From Polyangium sp. 6x1 (GTDB lineage: Bacteria > Myxococcota_A > Polyangia > Polyangiales > Polyangiaceae), in the NCBI RefSeq assembly GCF_029946515.1, contig NZ_JARZHH010000001.1:1-64000 (forward strand): a stretch of 64,000 bases of DNA. Reading direction: 5' to 3'. Within the stretch, counting starts at the first letter, position 1; every line of letters starts with the position of its first letter. The notes beneath the pieces were generated by a model, which saw only the letters and a list, made by a program, of their open reading frames with translations, did no database searches and had not been told where the DNA came from. The position numbers and the translations under genes are program-made. This document shows, piece after piece, positions 43,145 to 50,535 of this stretch.

Positions 43145-43420
43145 AGCGGCGTGATCTCCTTGCTGCCGATCGGAAGGCCTGCGGGGAGCACGTTGGTGCA
43201 CTGCTCGCTGAAGGACGCGATCGGGTCGTCCGAGAGGAGCTTCGAACACGCGGCATCCTCGAACGTGCCGACGGGCGCGCTGCACGCACATGCTGTGCAC
43301 TCACGTCGTTCGATCCAGCCTTGCCGCTCGCTCGTCACCTCGTAAACGACGAACCGCTCGCCGTTGTCCCAGCCCGCGGGGCACGCGTACTGCCGTCGCC
43401 AAGCTTCTACGTACCATGAA
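43145..43420 (-). pseudogene. Remnant of a Cys-rich lipoprotein gene (family A)
   Basis: The minus strand encodes a segment (YACPAGWDNGERFVVYE ... RRECTACACSAPVG ... EDAACSKLL ... QCTNVLPAGLPIGSKEIT). It lines up with the C-terminal part of the lipoproteins at 10675-11970 and 45109-46296. The N-terminal two thirds and the true C-terminus are missing, and the frame runs into mcrC. It is a leftover from a once larger family cluster, presumably cut by rearrangement or arrival of the defence genes. Confidence 0.7.
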
Positions 43421-43442
43421 GCGACGGTGCTCTAACCTACCG

Positions 43443-43470
43443 CGAGCCCCCTCGCTTCCGAGGGGGCTCG
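43443..43470. terminator. Perfect 12-bp stem-loop
   Basis: CGAGCCCCCTCG (43443-43454) pairs fully with CGAGGGGGCTCG (43459-43470) around a CTTC loop. It lies downstream of the minus-strand small genes at 43.6-44.7 kb and has no T tract on either side. Best read as a strong, possibly bidirectional terminator. Confidence 0.6.
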
Positions 43471-43558
43471 CACGAATGTTTGTCCGTGGGGTGCTCGGCA
43501 TTTGCCCCGACAGCTGCGTGGCACGGCGATCGTGTGATCGTTGATGGCCATTCGGCGC

Positions 43559-43888
43559 CTACTTCGCTCGCGCTGCGAGCGTCAGATTGAACGCCGTGCG
43601 GTGGAGTTCCTGAACGATGCGCGCGGCTTCCTTGTCGGTGAGGGCGTAACCACTGAACTCTTTGCGCCCTTCAGGATCGATCGCCCCCTCCTCGACATAC
43701 ACATATCCGTCGCTACCGAGAGCGAGCCGCTGGAGGCAAGCCCAAAGGAGCAAGCCGCCGATGCCGTACTGTTTTCGTTCCTCACTGGTCAGCGCATAGC
43801 CGACGAAAACGTGTCGGCCTGCAGGCGGAGCGTCCTCGAAGCGGACGTACATCGTGCCATCGCTGGCGAAAGCAAGCTCGGTTTCCAT
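43559..43888 (-). CDS. Small protein with internal repeat (unknown)
   Basis: This 109-aa soluble protein has two similar halves: GRHVFVGYALTSEERKQYG and RKEFSGYALTDKEAARIVQ, each preceded by a strand (TMYVRFEDAP, GYVYVEEGAI). This looks like a duplicated beta-beta-alpha unit. The start follows the stop of the 59-aa gene by 3 bp, so the two form an operon. Family not recognised. Confidence 0.6.
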   Translation of the reverse strand: METELAFASDGTMYVRFEDAPPAGRHVFVGYALTSEERKQYGIGGLLLWACLQRLALGSDGYVYVEEGAIDPEGRKEFSGYALTDKEAARIVQELHRTAFNLTLAARAK

Positions 43889-43891
43889 GCG

Positions 43892-44071
43892 TCAACCTCC
43901 CTCGAAAAGCTTGGCGAGATCGGGGTCATTCTTCACGAATCGGATGAGCTGCGCGCAGCAGCAGCAAGTTGCGTGTGTGGCTCCGCGAAAGACGCCTGGA
44001 ATCACGAGCGTACAGAGCGCGCGCCACCCTTCGCTCTTCCGTTTGATGCGGCCGATGATCTGCCCCGCCAT
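43892..44071 (-). CDS. Small Cys-rich protein (59 aa, unknown)
   Basis: Read from ATG 44071 the protein has 59 residues with a basic N-terminus, a central GVFRGATHATCCCCAQLIRF (four consecutive cysteines after a His) and an acidic C-terminus. The longer frame to 44182 has no better start. It precedes the 109-aa gene by 3 bp. The CCCC run could bind metal or be lipid-modified. This is a description only; no function is known. Confidence 0.5.
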   Translation of the reverse strand: MAGQIIGRIKRKSEGWRALCTLVIPGVFRGATHATCCCCAQLIRFVKNDPDLAKLFEGG

Positions 44072-44108
44072 TGTAGATCGTAACCGAAGGCGACAGGGCG
44101 CAGCCTGA

Positions 44109-44741
44109 TCACAAGGGAACCCGAAGCAGCACGCGCTCGACCCGCGTCGTGCCTCCCTCCGTCGTTCCCGTGAGCATGACAATCCCAGCAGCCTCCAAAC
44201 GAGTCAGCGCCGGCACGAGCGTCCCCGAGTACGACAATTCGGGAAGGCGGTCTCGCAAACGTGCGATAGAGACGAACCCCTCGGCATCCGGCCGCATGCG
44301 CGAGAGCGCGAAGTGCAAGAGCCCCTCGGCATACGCGTCGTCCCCGAGCTTCCGGAGTACCACCGCGTAATTCGCGACGTATACCGCGGCGTTCTGGTAC
44401 GGCCGCGCTGCGCGCACGATGTCGAGGAGGAGTTGCTCGCCTCGTTCGTCATGCGCCATGGCGCCCACCGAGACGGGGGTCGCCGTCATGGACCGCGGTG
44501 GCGGAAGCGGGGGCAGACGATCCGCGAGGCGGGCCTTGCGGAAGCGCTCGCGCACGCTGCGGAGCGCGGCCCCGAGCGCGGCATGGGCACGGCTCCACGC
44601 CGACGGCGTGTCCACGACGGTATCGCGCGGCGGCTCTGAATGCGCGACGGAGACGCGTGTTCCGCTCGCCGGTGGCAGCGCCGCGCGATCCATCACGGTC
44701 GTCGCGACGTCATCGTCATCCATGTGCGGTGCGACGCTCAT
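44109..44741 (-). CDS. Putative winged-helix-type protein (unknown)
   Basis: This 210-aa protein starts at ATG 44741 after a clear GGAGG. The N-terminal 75 residues are disordered. The C-terminal 120 contain helical pairs (NAAVYVANYAVVLRKLG, AYAEGLLHFALSRM), then FVSIARLRDRLPEL ... TLVPALTRLEAAGIV ... RVERVLLRV, a helix-helix-strand-strand order like a winged HTH. DNA binding is possible but not shown by a clear motif. Located upstream of the two small genes on the same strand. Confidence 0.55.
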   Translation of the reverse strand: MSVAPHMDDDDVATTVMDRAALPPASGTRVSVAHSEPPRDTVVDTPSAWSRAHAALGAALRSVRERFRKARLADRLPPLPPPRSMTATPVSVGAMAHDERGEQLLLDIVRAARPYQNAAVYVANYAVVLRKLGDDAYAEGLLHFALSRMRPDAEGFVSIARLRDRLPELSYSGTLVPALTRLEAAGIVMLTGTTEGGTTRVERVLLRVPL

Positions 44742-45108
44742 GCGTACCTCCAGGAAGTCACCGACCCGAGGCGGCTGCGTCGCGTGGAGCGTGCGCGTAT
44801 GGGGAAACGCTGCGCGGCGCAGCCGGCTCGGAGCGGTGACAAACGACCGGCAGAAGAGGACGATGGAAGCGAGAGGTGCTTGCCCAAACGCGCACGCCCC
44901 CATCGCCCTCTTCTGCGGGCCGTTTATCGGAAAACCCGCCCGAGGCCGAACACGGCGCCTTTTCGTTTACGAGGCCAGGAGGACCGTGTTCGGCTCGGGC
45001 AGGAGGGGCGGGCGCCGCACGAGAGCAGCAATCCGCACCCCTCGCCCACGCCCTTGACCGACCCCCGAATTTTGTTCGCTGATTTTTCGAGAAAGGTGGG
45101 AGCTTTTC
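44742..45108. other. Gap without recognised gene
   Basis: No frame in this 367-bp stretch looks protein-like on either strand. It holds the upstream region of the 210-aa gene on the left and the 3' flank of the Cys-rich lipoprotein gene on the right. No strong hairpin or repeat was noted. Confidence 0.5.
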
Positions 45109-46296
45109 CTACTCGGCGAACTCGAACGGCGGGAGGCAGCAGAACGTCACCACGTCGGCGGGGTCTTCCGAGGCCGCGCCCGTAGGCTCGCCTCCCGTCG
45201 CAAGGCAGATGCCGGGGAGGTACGCGAGGTCCGTGATCGCCTTGCTCCCGAGCGCTCGGCCCGGCGGGTAGACGTTCGTGCATTGGTCTCCGAACGAGGC
45301 CACGTCAACCGTGTCCGCCCCGGCTTCGCACGCCGCATCGCTGTAAAACCGCAAATTGCCAAGGCACGCGCTCCCGACGGGGCTACCGCCGCACTCGCAT
45401 GCGGTGCAGCCGCGCGTGTCGACGGGCACCTCGCCGTAGAGGTAGATGGGGTCATAGCCGTCGTAGTTGCCGGGACACTTGTCGTGCGTCCCCCTGAGCG
45501 CGACGCACTGGAGAAACGGGTACGGCAGGTCGTACATGCATCGGTGCGTGGACGTCTCGCACGTGCCCTCGCGCTCCTTCGCCTCGCAAGCGAGACCGAT
45601 CCACTTCCAGTCGGTCGTGGTCGTGAAGCTGGCCGGCTTCGTGATGGACGGACACGCCTCGCTCGTCGGGCCGGGGAGCGGAGAGGCGTAGACGGACTGC
45701 GCGCAAGGCTCGCCGCCACAATCAGCCCCCGCCGGCAGGGCGTTCGTGCTGGTGCACGAGCCGTCCCAACCGACGGGTCCGCCGAAAGGGAGCGCGGGCG
45801 CTCCGTCCTCCGCGCACGTGCCAGCGCGGACCTCGAGCGTCTCGGGGACCTTGGTGCACGCCCCCTCGGAGGCCGGGCACGTGCACGGCTCGCAGGCCGC
45901 AGGGGGCGCGTCGAGGTACGCGAAGCGTCGGTATTTCTCGAAAAACTCCACGTCGTGGCCGTAGCCGCCCAGCTTGCGCGCCTCGTCGCAGTTCGCGGGC
46001 GCGAGCTCACGCGGCCCATACCAGAGGAGCATCGGCGTGCGCGGCCAGTCCCCGGCCGACTCGCTGCTCGGCTCGGGGACGCAGCGGCCGGGGCATTCGA
46101 TGGCTTGGGGATCCGGGTTTGGCGCTGCGTCGCTTGCGTCCGCGTCGTCGGCAGCATCGGTGCCGGCGTCAAGACACTCGGGTTCCGGGAACGGTGCCTC
46201 CGGATCACACTTTCCGATCACCGCCGAGTCGGGAGCGGAGCACGCCGCGCCCGTCGCGAAGGCGAGCGTGAGCGCTGCATAAAACACTCGTTGCAT
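45109..46296 (-). CDS. Cys-rich lipoprotein (family A, copy 2)
   Basis: This 395-aa protein has a signal peptide with lipobox-like TGAAC, an Asp/Ala-rich linker (DAADDADASDAAP), then many spaced cysteines. The C-terminal block RGCTACECGGSPVG ... SDAAC ... QCTNVYPPGRALGSKAIT corresponds to the other two members of the family. The start at 46296 is set by the signal peptide. It follows the TPR/PEGA outer-membrane gene by 2 bp, so it is co-transcribed with it and probably with the sigma factor gene. Likely surface exposed; function unknown. Confidence 0.75.
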   Translation of the reverse strand: MQRVFYAALTLAFATGAACSAPDSAVIGKCDPEAPFPEPECLDAGTDAADDADASDAAPNPDPQAIECPGRCVPEPSSESAGDWPRTPMLLWYGPRELAPANCDEARKLGGYGHDVEFFEKYRRFAYLDAPPAACEPCTCPASEGACTKVPETLEVRAGTCAEDGAPALPFGGPVGWDGSCTSTNALPAGADCGGEPCAQSVYASPLPGPTSEACPSITKPASFTTTTDWKWIGLACEAKEREGTCETSTHRCMYDLPYPFLQCVALRGTHDKCPGNYDGYDPIYLYGEVPVDTRGCTACECGGSPVGSACLGNLRFYSDAACEAGADTVDVASFGDQCTNVYPPGRALGSKAITDLAYLPGICLATGGEPTGAASEDPADVVTFCCLPPFEFAE

Positions 46297-46298
46297 GG

Positions 46299-47522
46299 CT
46301 AGAACTCCCATGTCGCCCCGATTTGCGTGCCGATGAGCACGGGCGGCTGCTCGACGAGTCTGGTTTGTCCAACGATAACCTGCAACCCGCTCGTCAGCCC
46401 GAGCGCATCGATGCTCGCCTTCAAGGCGACCGAGCGTCCGACGTGCAGCTCGGCACCGATCCGTCCCCCCACGCCGGGCTTGACCAACGTCGAAGACTGC
46501 TCCTCGTAGCTCGTGCGCGAGAACTCGATATTGATCACACCGATATGGCCAATTGCGCAGCCATAGAGCCACCGCCAATGCCCGCACCCGCTCACGATCC
46601 CGCCCGCCGTCATTGCCGAGATCGGTCTGTCCGCTACTCCAGCCGTCAGCCACGCCGCGCGCCCCTCGAGCCCGAGCGACACATACTCGTTTGCCCTCCA
46701 ACGACCTTCCGCCACGATCCCCACCGCCGGCATCCACGACGCCACGCCGAAGACGGCGACCGGCCCTCCTCCGATCGACCAGCGTTTTTCATCGGACTTC
46801 TGCGCGGGCCGCGGATCCTCGTACCCCCACGGATCCTCTTGCTTCGGGAGCTTCGCATCGCCCCCAACAACCACCCGCTCCACCTTCGGCGGGTCCTTCT
46901 CCGGTTCGTACACCGCTGGCGCAGGTGGCGCAGGCATGGGCAGCGGAATCAACGTGACCGGGAGCTGCTTGTCCTCGCGCTTCTTCACGGTAAACGGGAC
47001 GATCGCCTCCTCGTAGCCGTCGAGCGTCGCGCGTAGCTCGTGCTCTCCCGTGCGCATGAAGATCCAGAAGGACGAGCGACCCACGCAGTTCTTCGGTTTC
47101 CCGTCGATCGTCACGCGCACGCCCGCATGGGAGAGGAGCACCTCGATCCAAGCGCCCGCGTCACGCGCGACTTCGTGCGCCTCGAAAAACCGTTTCCGCT
47201 CGGCCGGCGTCGCTTTCACGGCGAGCTGGAGGGCGTCCAGGAGATGGTCGGTCGCCTGCTCGGGCTTGCCGAGCTGCACGAGAAGGACACCGAGCCGGCC
47301 GGCGATGAGCGGATCCGGCCGGAGTTTGAGCGCCTGCCGGTAGGCCGCGACTGCGGCGCGTGGACGGCCCGCGGCGGCCTCGCGATCTCCCAGCGCTGCG
47401 AACGCCTGAAATCGCTGCTCGTCGGTGCTCTCATCAGTCTCGTCGGCATCGTCGTCAGCCTGCGCCCACGCGGGCGAGACGAGGCCAACGACGATCGCGG
47501 ACACTGCGGCGAGCCGACGCAT
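46299..47522 (-). CDS. Exported TPR/PEGA protein with C-terminal barrel-like domain
   Basis: This 407-aa protein has a signal peptide (AIVVGLVSPAWA), two TPR-like helical pairs at about 40-115 (AAGRPRAAVAAYRQALKLRP..., LGKPEQATDHLLDALQL), a PEGA-like domain at about 133-180 (VRVTIDGKPKNCVG ... GEHELRATLDGYEE), a Pro-rich linker, and a C-terminal 160 residues of alternating strands ending in phenylalanine (IGATWEF). The last feature fits an outer-membrane beta-barrel. Its position between sigma factor and Cys-rich lipoprotein mirrors the trio at 10.7-14.1 kb. Role in envelope signalling or assembly is inferred. Confidence 0.75.
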   Translation of the reverse strand: MRRLAAVSAIVVGLVSPAWAQADDDADETDESTDEQRFQAFAALGDREAAAGRPRAAVAAYRQALKLRPDPLIAGRLGVLLVQLGKPEQATDHLLDALQLAVKATPAERKRFFEAHEVARDAGAWIEVLLSHAGVRVTIDGKPKNCVGRSSFWIFMRTGEHELRATLDGYEEAIVPFTVKKREDKQLPVTLIPLPMPAPPAPAVYEPEKDPPKVERVVVGGDAKLPKQEDPWGYEDPRPAQKSDEKRWSIGGGPVAVFGVASWMPAVGIVAEGRWRANEYVSLGLEGRAAWLTAGVADRPISAMTAGGIVSGCGHWRWLYGCAIGHIGVINIEFSRTSYEEQSSTLVKPGVGGRIGAELHVGRSVALKASIDALGLTSGLQVIVGQTRLVEQPPVLIGTQIGATWEF

Positions 47523-47556
47523 ACGCTTGGATCCTAGCGCGTTCTCGCAAGCGGTT

Positions 47557-48465
47557 CTAGAGGGACCAACCTCTCCCCTCCGTCACGGAGCGCTCCGAAT
47601 CCTCGCTCTCGCCTGCGTCGGTGGCATCCGGCGCTTGGGGCGCACGGGGACGCGCGGGGCGAGATGTTCGCAAAGGTTCTGCGGGATTCGGTGACCGCGA
47701 CGGCGCGGATGCACTCGGGAGATCGTCGGGGACAACGAGCGCGGCACCGGTGGCGAGACCCGCGAGCACGTGCGCCGTGCCCGCGAAGGAGGCTCTCACG
47801 CGGGCCAGCTCCGGCTCGGGGCAGTGCATGCAGGCGAGCGCGAGGATGATCGGGCCGGACAGATGCGCGGCACGGTGGATGCACTCGTAGGCGCTGCGCA
47901 TCGAGACAGCACGGCGTAGCCGCACGAGCAGCACGCCAATCCAGTCCTCGCGCTCCCCGAGGTGGTAGCGAAGGTGGTCGATGGCGGCGGATCGCCTCGA
48001 CTTCACGGTTCCGATCGAGATCCGAAGCCTCTCCGCGGTCTCCTCGTACGAGACGTCCATGAGGTCGACGAGCACGAACACCGCGAGGTATCGCTCAGGC
48101 ATGCTGCTCATCGCCGCCGTGAGCTTGGTTCGGGCTTCGGCGAGGAAGGCGTCCTCCTCGGGCGTCCGCCCGCGGCCCGCCACCGGCTCGGCGTCGTTCG
48201 TGTCCGCGGAGAACAGGCGCCGCTCGCGCCGCTCTGCGCGGCGCGCCTCGCGCTCGACGTTCTTCGCAATGCCGAACGTCCAAGGGCGAATGCCGTCCTC
48301 GTGGGGCACGTAGGAGGGGAGGCGGGCGAACGCCCGCGCCATCACTTCCTGGACTCGATCCTCGGCTTTCGGGGCTCGTCGTCCCCGGCGCACAAAACGG
48401 GCGAGCTCAGGGCAAACGGCAAGTAGTTCAGTCCACAGTTGGGAAAGTTTGGCAGGACGCTCCAT
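47557..48465 (-). CDS. ECF-like sigma-70 family factor with C-terminal extension
   Basis: This is 302 aa from ATG 48465. Region 2 lies at about 15-75 (KAEDRVQEVMARAFARL, RPWTFGIAKNVEREARRAERR), region 4 at about 115-165 (MPERYLAVFVLVDLMDVSYEETAERLRISIGTVKSRRSAAIDHLR). About 135 extra residues follow with two hydrophobic stretches (GPIILALACMHC, VLAGLATGAALVV) and a Pro/Arg-rich tail. The outer-membrane protein gene starts 34 bp after its stop, and the lipoprotein gene follows, so it probably controls its own operon. Related in layout to the factor at 13133-14125. Confidence 0.8.
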   Translation of the reverse strand: MERPAKLSQLWTELLAVCPELARFVRRGRRAPKAEDRVQEVMARAFARLPSYVPHEDGIRPWTFGIAKNVEREARRAERRERRLFSADTNDAEPVAGRGRTPEEDAFLAEARTKLTAAMSSMPERYLAVFVLVDLMDVSYEETAERLRISIGTVKSRRSAAIDHLRYHLGEREDWIGVLLVRLRRAVSMRSAYECIHRAAHLSGPIILALACMHCPEPELARVRASFAGTAHVLAGLATGAALVVPDDLPSASAPSRSPNPAEPLRTSRPARPRAPQAPDATDAGESEDSERSVTEGRGWSL

Positions 48466-48565
48466 GCGCGCCCCATGATCGGGGAGGCGATTTGGTTCGC
48501 AGAAATCGACCGTCGCGTGTCGATGTCTTCCGATCCCCGAAAAACGCGTCAAGTCGATGGGTTAT

Positions 48566-48868
48566 CTACCATGGCGGGGGCTTGTCCGGCAAGACCGTCC
48601 ACGTGCGCACGACGCCCCCGAAGCCGTCCTCGGTGTGCGGCGGGAGCAAGGCCACGAGCAAGCCCCCGGGCCTCGCTTCGGCGATGCGCGCGTGCAAGAC
48701 CGCGGCCCGGTGCATGGCGCCGCCCTCACGCGGGGCCCGGACCGTGGGGAGGCCGAGCTGCGCGCAGTTAGTGGCCGCGTCGAGCCGGGCACACCGTTCG
48801 AGGAGGCCCAAGTCGACGGCTGCCCTATTTCGTGCCAATCGTCCGTTTCTTTGATGCCCCCGCGTCAC
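48566..48868 (-). pseudogene. Fragment of an unidentified gene
   Basis: The minus strand carries about 85 codons with normal high-GC codon use and protein-like content (AAVLHARIAEARPGGLLVALL, HTEDGFGGVVRTWTVLP) and a stop at 48566. There is no RBS and no convincing start, and its 5' part overlaps the 3' end of the adjacent lipoprotein gene. Best read as the C-terminal remnant of a decayed gene. Family unknown. Confidence 0.35.
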
Positions 48869-49601
48869 CCCGCCACTTTACCCAGGGTTCGCAGACCTCC
48901 GCGCTGAGCACCTCGTCCCGCTCGATCCTGCAGGTCCGCTGCTCCGTGGGTGCATACGCTCGACCATTGAACTGGTAACGAACATGGATGCGCGTCGAAC
49001 CGAACGAGAGCAAGCCTCCGTCTCGCTTGGCCTTGTACGTTGCCACATCCAAGTCATGCATCCCTTTTGACTTCGATTCGAGTGCCTCTACGCCGAACTC
49101 CAGCCCATGGATGACGCCGGCAAAGTGGCCACAACTTTCGCGAACCACGTACAACGCATGGAAACAATTCTGGGGAAGCGTGCAGTATGCGGGTGCGCTG
49201 ACTAGGAGATCCTTGGTCCCGTCACCGTCGAAATCGGGACCGACGACGACGGTGGGGATCATGTCCTCCGCAGACACCAATGGGTCCGCGTACTCCAGAG
49301 GCGGGGGACCGGGGTTCGCACATGCACCCGGATATCGCTCCGGAAGGGCGGCCAGGGGCGGCCCAAGGCGGTCCTTCCATGCGTCCTCGGGGCCGGGGGG
49401 GGTGGGCGGATATAGGTGCTCCCAAGCAATTCGCCGTTGGTGCTCGAGCAGGCGCTCCGGCACCTCGAACACCATGTGATGGGCGCTCGATGAGGACGCA
49501 GAAACCTCGCCGGATGCGGGCGAGCGCGAACATGCCATGATGAGAAGGCAGCACCAAAGGAGAAGGTGGTAACGTCTCACCGGTAGAGACTCGTAAACCA
49601 T
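48825..49601 (-). CDS. Lipoprotein of unknown function
   Basis: This 258-aa protein has a signal peptide and lipobox (LLLWCCLLIMAC). After a Ser-rich linker comes a domain with DFDGDGTKDLLVS, a Ca-binding-type D-x-D-G-D-G-x-x-D loop as in FG-GAP/integrin-like repeats, and several cysteines. It overlaps the preceding gene by 25 bp and is the third gene of an operon with the 925-aa and 317-aa proteins. The start at 49601 is chosen for the signal peptide. The lipoprotein could deliver or protect against the partner proteins (speculative). Confidence 0.65.
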   Translation of the reverse strand: MVYESLPVRRYHLLLWCCLLIMACSRSPASGEVSASSSSAHHMVFEVPERLLEHQRRIAWEHLYPPTPPGPEDAWKDRLGPPLAALPERYPGACANPGPPPLEYADPLVSAEDMIPTVVVGPDFDGDGTKDLLVSAPAYCTLPQNCFHALYVVRESCGHFAGVIHGLEFGVEALESKSKGMHDLDVATYKAKRDGGLLSFGSTRIHVRYQFNGRAYAPTEQRTCRIERDEVLSAEVCEPWVKWRGDAGASKKRTIGTK

Positions 49602-50530
49602 GTTGGCGGCTTTCCACCAGCCACCTCGTGTGGCGCCTTGTGCATATCGAATATCCGGACCGTAGGCTCCGGGTCTCCGCGGTGGTTGTACGTCATCCAT
49701 TCCGAGTTCCGAATGGCCCAGAGCCACATCGGCTCGCCGTACCTTCTCCGCGTTTCCGTTTTGACTATCGCGCCACCTTGGCTGACCCAAAACTCCAATC
49801 CGCCGGAATGTTTCCTTGGCAAAAGACGAGCAGCCGTTACCGGGACACCCAGTTGGATGGCGATGTCCCGCGCGATGCCCGGGTGCGTCTGGTGCCAGCC
49901 GAATCGCTTGAGGTAGGCGTCCACCTCACGATCGTAGTGTCTCGACTCCGGCAGTTGCCCGAACTTCGCATGCACCGCGCCCGGATTACACCCCCAGATG
50001 TGAATATAGGCGCCTGGCGCGAACATGCTGCTCAATTGCTCGTTGGCCTTCCACCTCTTGTGCTCGTAGTCCGGCCCCCCATTCTTCATGGGTAGAACCG
50101 ACAAAGTGCCCGTGATCCACGCGTCCTCGGCGTCGAACGCTTCCAGAAGCGCCTGGTCATTGCCGACCGCTCGCGCTCGCGCATTGAACGCCATCGCGCG
50201 CTTTCTTATTCGGTCACCTTTCTGAAAGTCCATGGCGAGCGACAGCATGGAGGTCCCCCCATGACAGCAGATGTGCAGCTCCTTGATGCGCGCATCCGGT
50301 CCGCCGAGACCCCGTAAATCATCCGTAGCACCGCGCAGAATTCGCCAGTAGTTCCAGCTTTGAATCGCTGGGAGCACGTTTAGCGATGGATTGCGGTTCT
50401 TCGACATGCGTGCGATCGTGTTCGCGACGAGCTCGAACTGCTTGTTGGTGTCCCTGCCCGTGTCGAAGTCGATCGTATCCACCGGATCGCCGCTGTACCC
50501 GAAGAACGTCACCACATACTCTTTCCCCAT
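49577..50530 (-). CDS. Possible caspase-clan (CHAT/DUF4347-like) protein
   Basis: This 317-aa protein has no signal peptide. A strand-His-Gly motif (IKELHICCHGG, near residue 86) followed about 90 residues later by a strand-Gly-Cys (AYIHIWGCNPG, near 177) is the His/Cys arrangement of caspase-clan peptidases and DUF4347 proteins. The C-terminal part has a Trp-rich stretch (EPMWLWAIRNSEWMTYN). ATG 50530 lies 5 bp after the stop of the 925-aa gene, so the two are coupled. The assignment rests on two short motifs only. A structural or toxin-delivery protein without protease activity is an alternative. Confidence 0.45.
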   Translation of the reverse strand: MGKEYVVTFFGYSGDPVDTIDFDTGRDTNKQFELVANTIARMSKNRNPSLNVLPAIQSWNYWRILRGATDDLRGLGGPDARIKELHICCHGGTSMLSLAMDFQKGDRIRKRAMAFNARARAVGNDQALLEAFDAEDAWITGTLSVLPMKNGGPDYEHKRWKANEQLSSMFAPGAYIHIWGCNPGAVHAKFGQLPESRHYDREVDAYLKRFGWHQTHPGIARDIAIQLGVPVTAARLLPRKHSGGLEFWVSQGGAIVKTETRRRYGEPMWLWAIRNSEWMTYNHRGDPEPTVRIFDMHKAPHEVAGGKPPTWFTSLYR

Positions 50531-50535
50531 ACCGC

